Below, in pieces: positions 1 to 6,421 of a stretch of DNA of 7,385 bases (position 1 is the stretch's first letter; the number at the start of each line of letters is the position of its first letter). The notes beneath the pieces are model-generated. The model was not told the origin of the DNA, ran no database searches, and worked only from the letters and a program-made list of their open reading frames with translations. The translations under genes were made by a program, and so were the position numbers. Origin of the DNA: Actinomycetota bacterium (GTDB lineage Bacteria; Actinomycetota; Actinomycetes; Nanopelagicales; Nanopelagicaceae). The DNA lies in contig WLMP01000042.1 in the NCBI GenBank assembly GCA_009700155.1, positions 1 through 7,385 of the forward strand, read 5' to 3'.

Positions 1-260
1 ATACTGCAATTATTCAATTAGTTTCGATTACGCCATCTATCTACGGAGATAAATTTGGCGGTGTTACACCGTTTAGCAAAACTACTGGCAACGGCAAAGC
101 AATCATGCTTCGTGATGGTTTTAGTTATGAGATTACTTGGCAGCGCGATAGTGAGGCAGATGCAACTACTTGGCGTCATATAGATGGCGAAGTTGCGAAT
201 TTTAAACCTGGTCGAATTTGGGTTTTTCTAACCGATCAGCAACCAGAAATTACCCCCTAG
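1..260 (+). CDS. DUF3048 (YerB-like) domain protein, C-terminal part only
   Basis: The reading frame is open from base 3 to a TAG stop at 258-260, giving the last 85 residues of a protein whose start lies outside the window. The visible part resembles the C-terminal half of DUF3048 proteins, of which B. subtilis YerB, a predicted lipoprotein, is the named example. The matching pattern is a hydrophobic strand (AIIQLVSITPSIYGD), then GNGKAIMLRDG, an aromatic 'EITWQR' strand, and a closing 'FKPGRIWVFLTD' strand. The function of this family is not known. A signal peptide or lipobox, if present, would lie upstream and cannot be checked. The gene reads in the same direction as pdxS, but a 96-base gap with terminator-like and promoter-like elements suggests it is a separate transcription unit. 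The family call is from memory of the domain pattern. Confidence 0.7.
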   Translation, partial: TAIIQLVSITPSIYGDKFGGVTPFSKTTGNGKAIMLRDGFSYEITWQRDSEADATTWRHIDGEVANFKPGRIWVFLTDQQPEITP

Positions 261-273
261 TACGCCTAGTTGT

Positions 274-296
274 GTGAGCAGGGCTTCACTTTTATT
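274..296 (+). terminator. Weak terminator-like hairpin after the DUF3048 gene
   Basis: GTGAG (274-278) can pair with TTCAC (285-289), with one G-U pair, around the 6-base loop CAGGGC. It is followed directly by TTTTATT. The place, 13 bases after the stop codon and just before the pdxS promoter candidate, suits a terminator for the upstream gene. The stem is only 5 base pairs, so it may be weak or a chance match. Confidence 0.3.
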
Positions 297-300
297 GTTC

Positions 301-327
301 TTGACCTAATCAATAAATTAGTACACT
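301..327 (+). promoter_or_regulatory. Candidate promoter for the pdxST operon
   Basis: TTGACC at 301-306 resembles a sigma-70/SigA -35 box, and TACACT at 322-327 fits the TANNNT -10 pattern that dominates actinobacterial promoters. The 15-base spacer is shorter than the usual 16-18, which lowers confidence. Transcription would begin near 334, giving a leader of a little over 20 bases that includes the pdxS ribosome binding site. This would be the main promoter for pdxS, pdxT, yebC and possibly the ruv genes. Confidence 0.4.
306..321 (+). repeat. Inverted repeat CTAAT-N6-ATTAG inside the pdxS promoter
   Basis: CTAAT (306-310) and ATTAG (317-321) are perfect inverted copies separated by CAATAA. 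The repeat fills the spacer between the candidate -35 and -10 boxes of pdxS, where a bound repressor would block RNA polymerase. No regulator can be named from it. The arms are short and A+T-rich, so chance is quite possible. Confidence 0.3.
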
Positions 328-345
328 TAGCCACTAGAGATTTTC

Positions 346-351
346 AAGGAG
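346..351 (+). promoter_or_regulatory. Ribosome binding site fixing the pdxS start
   Basis: AAGGAG lies 5 bases before the ATG at 357. It is one of the best Shine-Dalgarno matches in the window and supports that ATG over the in-frame TTG at 270. Confidence 0.85.
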
Positions 352-356
352 TCAAG

Positions 357-1244
357 ATGGCCAAGGAAACAGGAACAGCGCGAGTAAAACGCGGCATGGC
401 AGAAATGCTTAAGGGCGGCGTAATTATGGATGTTGTTAATGTCGAGCAAGCAAAGATTGCAGAAGATTCTGGCGCTGTTGCTGTAATGGCACTAGAGCGC
501 GTACCAGCGGATATCCGCGCACAAGGTGGCGTAGCTCGTATGTCTGATCCTGACATGATTGCCGCAATTCAAGAGGCAGTTTCAATTCCAGTAATGGCAA
601 AAGCTCGTATTGGACATTTTGTTGAAGCCCAAATTTTACAGTCACTAGGTGTGGATTACATTGATGAGTCTGAAGTATTAACACCAGCGGATTATTCAAA
701 CCATATCGATAAATGGAATTTCACAATTCCATTTGTTTGTGGAGCAACTAACTTAGGTGAAGCACTTCGTCGTATTAATGAAGGTGCCGCCATGATTAGA
801 TCTAAGGGTGAAGCAGGAACCGGTGATGTTTCAAATGCAACCACACACATGCGCACAATCTCATCTGAGATTCGCCGTCTTACATCAATGCGCGAAGATG
901 AATTGTTTGTGGCTGCAAAAGATATGCAAGCACCATATGAATTAGTAAAAGAGGTTGCAAGTACTGGAAAGTTACCAGTTGTACTATTTACAGCAGGTGG
1001 AATAGCAACTCCAGCAGATGCCGCAATGATGATGCAATTAGGTGCAGATGGAGTATTTGTTGGCTCTGGAATATTTAAATCTGGAGATCCAGCTAAGCGA
1101 GCTGCTGCTTGTGTTAAGGCAGTTACTTACTTCACTGATGCAAAGGTAGTTGCAGATGTTTCTAGAGGCCTAGGGGATGCAATGGTTGGCATTAATGTTG
1201 CTGATATTCCAGTTCCTCATAGACTCGCGGAGCGGGGCTGGTAA
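357..1244 (+). CDS. pdxS: Pyridoxal 5'-phosphate synthase, synthase subunit PdxS
   Basis: PdxS builds pyridoxal 5'-phosphate in the cytoplasm from ribose 5-phosphate, glyceraldehyde 3-phosphate and ammonia supplied by PdxT (the DXP-independent vitamin B6 route). The 295-residue product is very close to B. subtilis PdxS (294 residues) over its whole length. The expected active-site residues are present: Asp25 in GGVIMDVV, Lys82 in VMAKARIGH, which binds the sugar phosphate, and Lys150 in [11 protein letters not shown], the second lysine that carries the intermediate. The phosphate-binding stretch [16 protein letters not shown] and the family C-terminus 'ERGW' are also there. The frame stays open upstream to a TTG at 270, but the residues it would add do not resemble PdxS, and the strong AAGGAG precedes the ATG at 357. 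pdxT follows after 2 bases, so the two subunits are almost certainly made from one mRNA. In the family, twelve PdxS barrels form a double ring decorated by PdxT. Confidence 0.98.
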   Translation: MAKETGTARVKRGMAEMLKGGVIMDVVNVEQAKIAEDSGAVAVMALERVPADIRAQGGVARMSDPDMIAAIQEAVSIPVMAKARIGHFVEAQILQSLGVDYIDESEVLTPADYSNHIDKWNFTIPFVCGATNLGEALRRINEGAAMIRSKGEAGTGDVSNATTHMRTISSEIRRLTSMREDELFVAAKDMQAPYELVKEVASTGKLPVVLFTAGGIATPADAAMMMQLGADGVFVGSGIFKSGDPAKRAAACVKAVTYFTDAKVVADVSRGLGDAMVGINVADIPVPHRLAERGW

Positions 1245-1246
1245 TT

Positions 1247-1852
1247 GTGAAAATTGGAGTTCTTGCACTCCAAGGTGATGTTCGTGAACATATCCAGTCA
1301 TTAAGTGATTGTGGCGTCGATGCCCTTGCAGTTAAAACAATAAGCGAAATACAAAGTATCTCAGCCCTGGTTATCCCGGGTGGAGAGTCCACGACTATTG
1401 CTAAGTTGGCGCGGTCATTTGATTTATTCGACTTAATTTCAGATCGAATCAAGAGCGGAATGCCAACATATGGTTCCTGCGCAGGCATGATTTTATTAGC
1501 AAATAATATTAAGGATGCAATTGAAGGCCAAGAAAGTTTTGGTGGTATTGATATGGTTGTTAGAAGAAATGCTTTTGGCAGACAAATTGATTCATTTGAA
1601 ACAGATATTAAGTTTAAAGGAATTACCGAACCCAAGATTCGGGCGGTTTTTATACGTGCTCCATGGGTTGAATCAGTTGGTAGTGAAGTTGAAGTTTTGG
1701 CGGAAGTTACCGACCCAGATGGCGTTAATCATCCAGTTGCAGTTCGCCAAGGTAATTTACTTGCCACTTCATTTCATCCAGAGTTAACAGGTGACAATCG
1801 AGTTCATAGATATTTTGTTGAGAATATCTGTAATCAGCTAGCTACTTTCTAA
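1247..1852 (+). CDS. pdxT: Pyridoxal 5'-phosphate synthase, glutaminase subunit PdxT
   Basis: PdxT is the class I glutamine amidotransferase that hydrolyses glutamine and channels the ammonia into PdxS. The 201-residue product opens with the family signature [15 protein letters not shown] and carries the substrate loop PGGEST (residues 44-49). The full catalytic triad is visible: Cys78 in the nucleophile elbow GSCAGM, and His177 and Glu179 in TSFHPEL. The conserved RRNAFGRQ segment lies near residues 106-113. Length is normal. The start is a GTG placed 2 bases after the pdxS stop. The nearest purine-rich sites (GGAG at 1229-1232, GGGG at 1234-1237) lie inside the pdxS end and are poor or far, so translation is probably coupled to pdxS. 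The stop codon TAA overlaps the ribosome binding site of yebC. Confidence 0.97.
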   Translation: MKIGVLALQGDVREHIQSLSDCGVDALAVKTISEIQSISALVIPGGESTTIAKLARSFDLFDLISDRIKSGMPTYGSCAGMILLANNIKDAIEGQESFGGIDMVVRRNAFGRQIDSFETDIKFKGITEPKIRAVFIRAPWVESVGSEVEVLAEVTDPDGVNHPVAVRQGNLLATSFHPELTGDNRVHRYFVENICNQLATF

Positions 1853-1861
1853 GGATAAATC

Positions 1862-2617
1862 ATGAGCGGTCATTCCAAATGGGCAACCACCAAACATAAG
1901 AAAGCAATTATTGATTCAAGGCGTGCAAAGAATTTTGCAAAGCTGATCAAGGCAATCGAAGTCTCTGCAAGAGCAGGTGGTGCTGATATATCAGGGAATC
2001 CAACCTTGTTTGATGCAATTGCAAAAGCAAAGAAAAACTCTGTGCCAGCAGATAACATCGATCGCGCGGTAAAGCGTGGTGCAGGACTTGAAACTGGCGG
2101 TAAAGAGTGGGAAACCATCATGTATGAAGGTTATGCAGCAGGTGGAGTGGCACTATTAATTGAATGTCTATCAGATAACCGAAACAGAGCAGCTTCTGAA
2201 GTACGAGTGGCGGTAACGCGTAATGGTGGGAATATGGCAGATCCAGGATCTGTTTCATATCTATTTAATCGCAAAGGTGTACTGATAGTTTCCAAGCAAA
2301 ATGGAAAAGTTACCGAAGACTCTCTTCTAGAGGTTGTACTTGATGCCGGCGCTGAAGAAGTAAACGATCTTGGCGATTCATTTGAAGTAGTTTCGACGCC
2401 ATCTGATCTAGTTTCAGTTCGCACTTCACTACAAAAGGCCAGCATTGATTATGATTCAGCAGAGACTTCATTTCTTCCAACTATGTCGATTCCAATTGAT
2501 GGCCAAACAGCCAAAAAAGTTTTTGAATTGATTGAGGCAATCGAAGAACTTGATGATGTGCAAAATGTCTACGGTAATTTCGATGTTTCAGATGAGGTAA
2601 TGGCGAGCCTTAGTTAA
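1862..2617 (+). CDS. yebC: YebC/PmpR family protein
   Basis: The product has 251 residues, the usual length of the family. It begins [15 protein letters not shown], close to the near-invariant YebC opening 'MAGHSKWANIKHRKA', and continues with [14 protein letters not shown] (62-75), then [19 protein letters not shown] (88-106) and the GSVSYLF region (129-135). These match the three-domain TACO1/YebC fold. The family was long annotated as a DNA-binding transcription regulator. Later work, including studies of mitochondrial TACO1, points to a ribosome-associated role in translating difficult stretches such as polyproline; which applies here cannot be read from sequence. AAGGA at 1851-1855, spaced 6 bases, is a good ribosome binding site overlapping the pdxT stop. 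A second TAA follows the first directly (2618-2620). Location just before ruvC is the common bacterial arrangement. Confidence 0.96.
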   Translation: MSGHSKWATTKHKKAIIDSRRAKNFAKLIKAIEVSARAGGADISGNPTLFDAIAKAKKNSVPADNIDRAVKRGAGLETGGKEWETIMYEGYAAGGVALLIECLSDNRNRAASEVRVAVTRNGGNMADPGSVSYLFNRKGVLIVSKQNGKVTEDSLLEVVLDAGAEEVNDLGDSFEVVSTPSDLVSVRTSLQKASIDYDSAETSFLPTMSIPIDGQTAKKVFELIEAIEELDDVQNVYGNFDVSDEVMASLS

Positions 2618-2635
2618 TAAGTAAATCTCGCTGAT

Positions 2636-2641
2636 TAGGCT
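2636..2641 (+). promoter_or_regulatory. Candidate leaderless -10 box before ruvC
   Basis: TAGGCT fits TANNNT and ends 6 bases before the ruvC ATG, the spacing at which transcription would start at or next to the start codon. ruvC has no clear Shine-Dalgarno sequence (only AGG at 2637-2639), which fits a leaderless start. No good -35 box is visible. The motif is short, so this is suggestive only. Confidence 0.3.
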
Positions 2642-2647
2642 TCACCT

Positions 2648-3169
2648 ATGCGAGTTTTGGGAATAGATCCTGGATTAACTAGATGCGGTATTGGGATTGT
2701 TGACTCTTCAGGTCCCCAAAATCTTAAAATGGTTGGTGTTGGAGTGATTAAAACTGATCCAGAGGCCGCTTTAGAGTATCGGTTATTAGAATTAGAAAAA
2801 GAAATTTCTATTTGGATAAATAAGTTTAAACCTGATGTTATTGCAGTTGAGCGCGTTTTTTCACAACTTAATGTAAGGACTGCAATTGCAACTGGGCAGG
2901 CAGCTGGCATTGCACTATTACTTGCAGCAAAAAATGGTATTCCAGTAGGCGTACACACTCCTAGTGAGGTAAAGGCAGCAGTAACTGGATCGGGCCGAGC
3001 TGACAAAAAACAGGTGGCACAGATGGTAAAGAGATTGCTTAAGTTAGAAGAAATACCCAAACCGGTCGACAGTACTGATGCTTTAGCGCTTGCAATCTGC
3101 CATCATTGGCGAGGTGTAGGAAATACCCGTTTGGCCAATGCAAAGAAAAAGGCGCTTAAGAAAAAATGA
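2648..3169 (+). CDS. ruvC: Holliday junction endonuclease RuvC
   Basis: RuvC is the dimeric, Mg2+-dependent nuclease that cuts four-way DNA junctions symmetrically at the end of homologous recombination, working on junctions held by RuvAB. The product has 173 residues, the same length as E. coli RuvC. The RNase H-like fold begins with MRVLGIDPGLTRCG. All four metal-binding acids can be placed: Asp7 in GIDPG, Glu68 in AVERVF, and Asp141 and Asp144 in DSTDALALA. The HTPSEVKAAVTGSGRADKKQ segment (103-122) matches the conserved DNA-contact region. The C-terminus is very basic (AKKKALKKK). The 30-base gap after yebC has only a weak ribosome binding site. The end overlaps ruvA by 4 bases (ATGA), next to a run of six A bases. 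Confidence 0.97.
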   Translation: MRVLGIDPGLTRCGIGIVDSSGPQNLKMVGVGVIKTDPEAALEYRLLELEKEISIWINKFKPDVIAVERVFSQLNVRTAIATGQAAGIALLLAAKNGIPVGVHTPSEVKAAVTGSGRADKKQVAQMVKRLLKLEEIPKPVDSTDALALAICHHWRGVGNTRLANAKKKALKKK

Positions 3170-3753
3170 TTAGCTCAATTGCAGGAATTGTTAAGTCCTC
3201 AACATCAAATGCAGTAGTAGTTGATGTGGGTGGAATCGGTGTTTTAATCCAAGTTCCTAATCGAATAGCTGCTGGCATACAGATTGGAAGCAATGCTAGT
3301 TTTCATACATATTTAGTTGTGCGAGAGGATGCACTCACACTATTTGGCTTTGTGGATCAAACAGACAGAGACTTTTTTGAATTACTTTTATCAGTAACAG
3401 GAATCGGACCAAAGGTTGCACAATCAATATTGTCAGGCTCTGATTCTGCATCAATTGCTAGTGCAATATCTACGGGAAATTTAAAAGTATTAGAGTCATT
3501 TCCTGGGCTAGGCAAAAAAGGTGCGCAGAGATTGGTTCTAGAACTTAAAGATAAAGCGAGCCAATTCGCAAATGCCGGTGCAAGTTCAAATTTTTCAACA
3601 AGAAATCAAGTCGAAAATGCTCTGCAAGGTTTGGGTTATTCAGCTAAGGATGCTGCAAGCATGGTTTCTCAAGTTGCAAGTAGCACCAAAGTTGAGAATT
3701 TAACCTCAGCTGAGATATTAAAATTAGCTTTAAAAGTTAGCGGTAAAAATTAA
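3166..3753 (+). CDS. ruvA: Holliday junction branch-migration protein RuvA
   Basis: RuvA tetramers clamp the four-way junction and load the RuvB motors on opposite arms. The 195-residue product shows the three expected parts. An N-terminal OB fold (about 1-65) ends in [12 protein letters not shown], where Glu54 and Asp55 match the 'acidic pin' that separates strands at the crossover. Two helix-hairpin-helix motifs follow at about 72-91 ([16 protein letters not shown]) and 107-126 ([12 protein letters not shown]). After a loose linker (about 130-148) comes the small domain III ([13 protein letters not shown], about 151-190), which contacts RuvB. The ATG overlaps the ruvC stop as ATGA. The only purine-rich stretch upstream (AAAAAGG at 3146-3152) is too far for a good ribosome binding site, so initiation likely depends on ribosomes finishing ruvC. 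The gene ends in TAATG, overlapping ruvB by one base. Confidence 0.96.
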   Translation: MISSIAGIVKSSTSNAVVVDVGGIGVLIQVPNRIAAGIQIGSNASFHTYLVVREDALTLFGFVDQTDRDFFELLLSVTGIGPKVAQSILSGSDSASIASAISTGNLKVLESFPGLGKKGAQRLVLELKDKASQFANAGASSNFSTRNQVENALQGLGYSAKDAASMVSQVASSTKVENLTSAEILKLALKVSGKN

Positions 3754-4808
3754 TGAGTGATCGAATTATTAATAATGGCGCTGATGATGCTGAAAGAATT
3801 GCCGAACTAGCTCTGCGCCCAAAGACCTTAACTGAGTTTGTTGGTCAGTTTAGAGTTCGCGACCAATTAAATCTGCTGTTGACAGCTGCTAGAGAGCGAA
3901 CAATGGTTGCTGACCACATACTTTTCTCTGGGCCACCAGGGCTTGGAAAAACAACACTAGCAATGATTGTTTCATCTGAAATGGGCGCTCCAATTCGCAT
4001 CACATCTGGTCCTGCAATACAACATGCCGGAGATTTAGCTTCGATACTTTCTTCACTTGTTGAAGGGGAGATTTTATTTATAGATGAAATTCATCGAATG
4101 TCTAGGCCTGCAGAAGAGATGCTTTATATGGCCATGGAAGATTTTCGCGTTGATGTAATTGTTGGCAAAGGTGCTGGCGCTACATCAATTCCTTTAGAGC
4201 TGCCACATTTCACCTTAGTTGGTGCTACAACTAGGGCTGGACTTCTTCCTAGTCCGCTTCGGGATCGTTTTGGTTTTACAGCACAATTGGATTTCTACGA
4301 ATCAGATGAGTTGTCACAAATTATTAAACGTAGCTCTGAGTTATTAGATATCGAAATTGATGGACAGGCAATAATTGAAATTGCATCTAGATCACGCGGC
4401 ACGCCAAGAGTTGCAAATCGATTACTACGGCGAGTACGTGATTATGCACAAGTTAATAAAGAAAAAGCGATTCAAGTAGCTCACGCCCAAGCTGCTTTAA
4501 AAATTTATGAAGTAGATGAGATTGGGTTAGATCGCTTAGATAACTCTGTACTGACTGCTTTAATCAAAAATTTTAATGGGGGACCAGTTGGTGTTTCTAC
4601 ATTGGCCATGTCAGTTGGTGAAGAGATTGAAACTATCGAGTCCCTTGCAGAACCATTCCTGGTAAGAATGGGATTCATTGCCCGGACTCCAAGAGGTAGA
4701 GTTGCAACAGCTGCTGGTTGGATGCATCTTGGTATTAAGCCTCCACTATCTGCACAGATAGGCACTGATGCCACACTTTTCGATCAAGATCCAGATATCG
4801 CTCAGTAA
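3753..4808 (+). CDS. ruvB: Holliday junction branch-migration ATPase RuvB
   Basis: RuvB is the hexameric AAA+ motor that pulls DNA through the RuvA-bound junction. The 351-residue product has normal length and all motor motifs: Walker A GPPGLGKT (60-67), Walker B ILFIDEIH (107-114), sensor 1 in GATTRAG (158-163), the arginine-finger region SPLRDRFG (167-174), and the sensor 2 arginine in [12 protein letters not shown] (Arg219). The C-terminal winged-helix domain that grips DNA includes the [12 protein letters not shown] and RTPRGRVAT segments (274-319). The A of the ATG is the last base of the ruvA stop (TAATG), and no strong Shine-Dalgarno sequence precedes it, so translation is probably coupled to ruvA. 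It is the last gene of the ruv cluster; a hairpin follows 10 bases after its stop. Confidence 0.98.
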   Translation: MSDRIINNGADDAERIAELALRPKTLTEFVGQFRVRDQLNLLLTAARERTMVADHILFSGPPGLGKTTLAMIVSSEMGAPIRITSGPAIQHAGDLASILSSLVEGEILFIDEIHRMSRPAEEMLYMAMEDFRVDVIVGKGAGATSIPLELPHFTLVGATTRAGLLPSPLRDRFGFTAQLDFYESDELSQIIKRSSELLDIEIDGQAIIEIASRSRGTPRVANRLLRRVRDYAQVNKEKAIQVAHAQAALKIYEVDEIGLDRLDNSVLTALIKNFNGGPVGVSTLAMSVGEEIETIESLAEPFLVRMGFIARTPRGRVATAAGWMHLGIKPPLSAQIGTDATLFDQDPDIAQ

Positions 4809-4818
4809 GTGTAATTTC

Positions 4819-4855
4819 CCAGCAAATAGCGCATAAATTGCTACATGCTTGCTGG
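4819..4855 (+). terminator. Hairpin in the ruvB-secD gap, possible terminator or attenuator
   Basis: CCAGCAA (4819-4825) and TTGCTGG (4849-4855) are perfect 7-base inverted copies. Inside them TAGC (4827-4830) can pair with GCTA (4840-4843), or instead GCAT (4831-4834) with ATGC (4845-4848); the two inner stems cannot form together. The 3' side continues ATTTCTC, which is only partly T-rich. A weak intrinsic terminator for the ruv genes is the simplest reading; an RNA element acting on readthrough into secD is an alternative. Confidence 0.45.
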
Positions 4856-4880
4856 ATTTCTCAATAAAGTGTCGAAAGCA

Positions 4881-4886
4881 TAGAAT
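4881..4886 (+). promoter_or_regulatory. Candidate -10 box giving a leaderless secD mRNA
   Basis: TAGAAT fits the TANNNT -10 pattern and ends 8 bases before the secD ATG at 4895, separated by TGGCCCCC. Transcription would start at or within about 2-3 bases of the ATG. No Shine-Dalgarno sequence lies before that ATG, which fits leaderless translation, a common mode in Actinobacteria. A -35 box is not convincing (TTCTCA at 4858-4863, 17-base spacer). Confidence 0.45.
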
Positions 4887-4894
4887 TGGCCCCC

Positions 4895-6421
4895 ATGTCC
4901 GCCAATAAAATAGCAAATACTCAGTCACGAGCTCTTCGTACAATCACTATTTTACTTTTATCGATTGTCGCATTCACTGGAGTTGCATTTGCAATCGGAG
5001 CTACAACATTTAAATTAGGATTAGATTTACAGGGTGGAACTAGCGTTACTTTGCAGCCAAGAATTGAAGCTGGTGCAAACGGAAGTGTTACATCTGAATC
5101 AATTGATCAAGCCGTAGCAATTATTCGCCAGCGTGTTAACTCATTAGGTGTAGCTGAGTCCGAAGTAGCAGCGCAGGGAACTGGCGCAAATCGTCAGATT
5201 GTTATTTCAGTTCCAGGTGAGACCGGTAGAAGAATTGTTGATTTAGTTGGTCAGACAGCAGAACTTAGATTTAGACCAGTATTGGTCGAGGGTGCACCAA
5301 ATGCAACTTCAGTAAGTACTGATCCAGCATCTCTGCCCGCTGGTGTAACTCCAGAATTAAGTGCGCAGTTTGCTAGCCTTGATTGCTCATTGCCACAGAA
5401 TCGACAAGGTGCTTCTGGCGGTAATGAAACACAGGCAGTTGTGAGTTGCGATCGTGGTGGAATTGCTAAGTACATCCTTGCTCCAGCTGAAGTATTAGGA
5501 AAGCAAGTAACGCAAGCAACATCTTTGATAGATCCTCAAGGGGCATCAGGCTGGTATGTAACTTTAGATTTTGATGGTGAAGGCACAAGTAAGTTTGGTG
5601 CAATGACCTCTCGCCTTACCTCACTACCAGCACCTCAAAATCAGGCTGCGATAGTTTTAGATGGTTTGGTTTACTCAGCGCCAAGAATCAATGAAGCCAT
5701 CAACACAGGCACAGCACAAATAACCGGGAACTTTTCACAAGCAGATGCACAAGATTTAGCCAATGTTTTGAAGTATGGAGCGCTACCACTGGCTTTTGAT
5801 CGTGGTGAGGTTCAACAAGTTTCTCCAACATTAGGTGCTGAGCAACTTCGAGGTGGCTTAATTGCTGGAATTCTTGGATTATTACTTGTCTTTATTTACT
5901 CAATCGTCTACTACCGCGGTCTTGGTGTTGTTTCGGTTAGCTCACTATTAGTCGCAACAATCATGACCTTACTTTCATTCTTACTCTTAGGTGAGTGGAT
6001 TGGATTCACTCTTACTCTTGCAGGAATTGCAGGTGCGATTGTGGCCATTGGTATTACTGCCGATTCATTTATTGTTTATTTTGAACGTGTTCGAGATGAA
6101 ATTCGTGAAGGAAAATCAATTAAGTCAGCAGTCGAAACTGGATGGATCAGAGCTAGGCGTACAGTAGTTGTAGCCGACGTTGTTTCAATGATTGCAGCAA
6201 TAATGCTCTACTTCTTTGCAGTAGGTGGTGTTAGAGGATTCGCTTTCACGCTGGGATTGACAACCATTATTGATTTAATTGTGGTCTTTTTCTTTACAAA
6301 GCCACTAGTTACTTACTTAGCAAAATTTTCATTCTTTAATGAAGGTCATTCACTTTCTGGATTTTCAGCAAAATCAACTGGTTTAGTTAAGAGTTCTACA
6401 GAAAATCTGGAGGCTAAATAA
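4895..6421 (+). CDS. secD: Protein translocase accessory subunit SecD
   Basis: SecD, with SecF, sits in the cytoplasmic membrane next to SecYEG and uses the proton motive force to pull exported proteins outward. The 508-residue product has TM1 (about 15-37), the Sec_GG motif LGLDLQGGTS (41-50), a large outer P1 domain including QAVAIIRQRVNSLGV, the conserved IVLDGLVYSAPRINEAI (about 256-272), and five C-terminal membrane segments (from about 318). Asp390 in GITADSFIVYFERVRDEI matches the conserved membrane acid of SecD tied to proton use. Cys164 and Cys185 in the P1 domain could form a disulfide. It is shorter than E. coli SecD (615), with little beyond the last helix. The ATG at 4895 is preferred to the in-frame TTG at 4886, because that TTG would overlap the TAGAAT box. 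Neither has a ribosome binding site, so the start is moderately sure. Confidence 0.95.
   Translation: MSANKIANTQSRALRTITILLLSIVAFTGVAFAIGATTFKLGLDLQGGTSVTLQPRIEAGANGSVTSESIDQAVAIIRQRVNSLGVAESEVAAQGTGANRQIVISVPGETGRRIVDLVGQTAELRFRPVLVEGAPNATSVSTDPASLPAGVTPELSAQFASLDCSLPQNRQGASGGNETQAVVSCDRGGIAKYILAPAEVLGKQVTQATSLIDPQGASGWYVTLDFDGEGTSKFGAMTSRLTSLPAPQNQAAIVLDGLVYSAPRINEAINTGTAQITGNFSQADAQDLANVLKYGALPLAFDRGEVQQVSPTLGAEQLRGGLIAGILGLLLVFIYSIVYYRGLGVVSVSSLLVATIMTLLSFLLLGEWIGFTLTLAGIAGAIVAIGITADSFIVYFERVRDEIREGKSIKSAVETGWIRARRTVVVADVVSMIAAIMLYFFAVGGVRGFAFTLGLTTIIDLIVVFFFTKPLVTYLAKFSFFNEGHSLSGFSAKSTGLVKSSTENLEAK
6409..6413 (+). promoter_or_regulatory. Ribosome binding site of secF inside the secD end
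   Basis: GGAGG lies 7 bases before the secF ATG, within the last codons of secD. It is a strong match and supports the start at 6421, although the two genes overlap and could also be coupled. Confidence 0.8.

Noticed and set aside
270..356. N-terminal extension of PdxS from a TTG at 270
   Set aside because: The 29 added residues do not resemble PdxS, the stretch holds the promoter-like boxes, and a strong AAGGAG precedes the ATG at 357, which gives the normal family length.
1192..1635. Minus-strand open frame of 147 codons across pdxS/pdxT
   Set aside because: It lies opposite well-supported pdxS and pdxT coding sequence and its translation resembles no family I know. It is a shadow of the codon use on the other strand.
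1515..1787. Plus-strand open frame of 90 codons inside pdxT in another frame
   Set aside because: It is embedded in pdxT, which has an intact catalytic triad, and shows no ribosome binding site or family resemblance.
2635..3060. Minus-strand open frame of 141 codons opposite ruvC
   Set aside because: It is fully antisense to ruvC, which has all its catalytic residues, and has no recognisable domain or ribosome binding site.
4886..4894. TTG start for SecD three codons before the ATG
   Set aside because: It has no ribosome binding site, adds only M-A-P, and overlaps the TAGAAT box. The ATG is the simpler start, though this cannot be fully settled from sequence.
4746..4943. Minus-strand small open frame spanning the ruvB-secD gap
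   Set aside because: It overlaps the coding ends of both ruvB and secD and its 65-residue translation has no recognisable pattern. It is not a displaced yajC, since it lacks an N-terminal membrane segment followed by a YajC-like domain.
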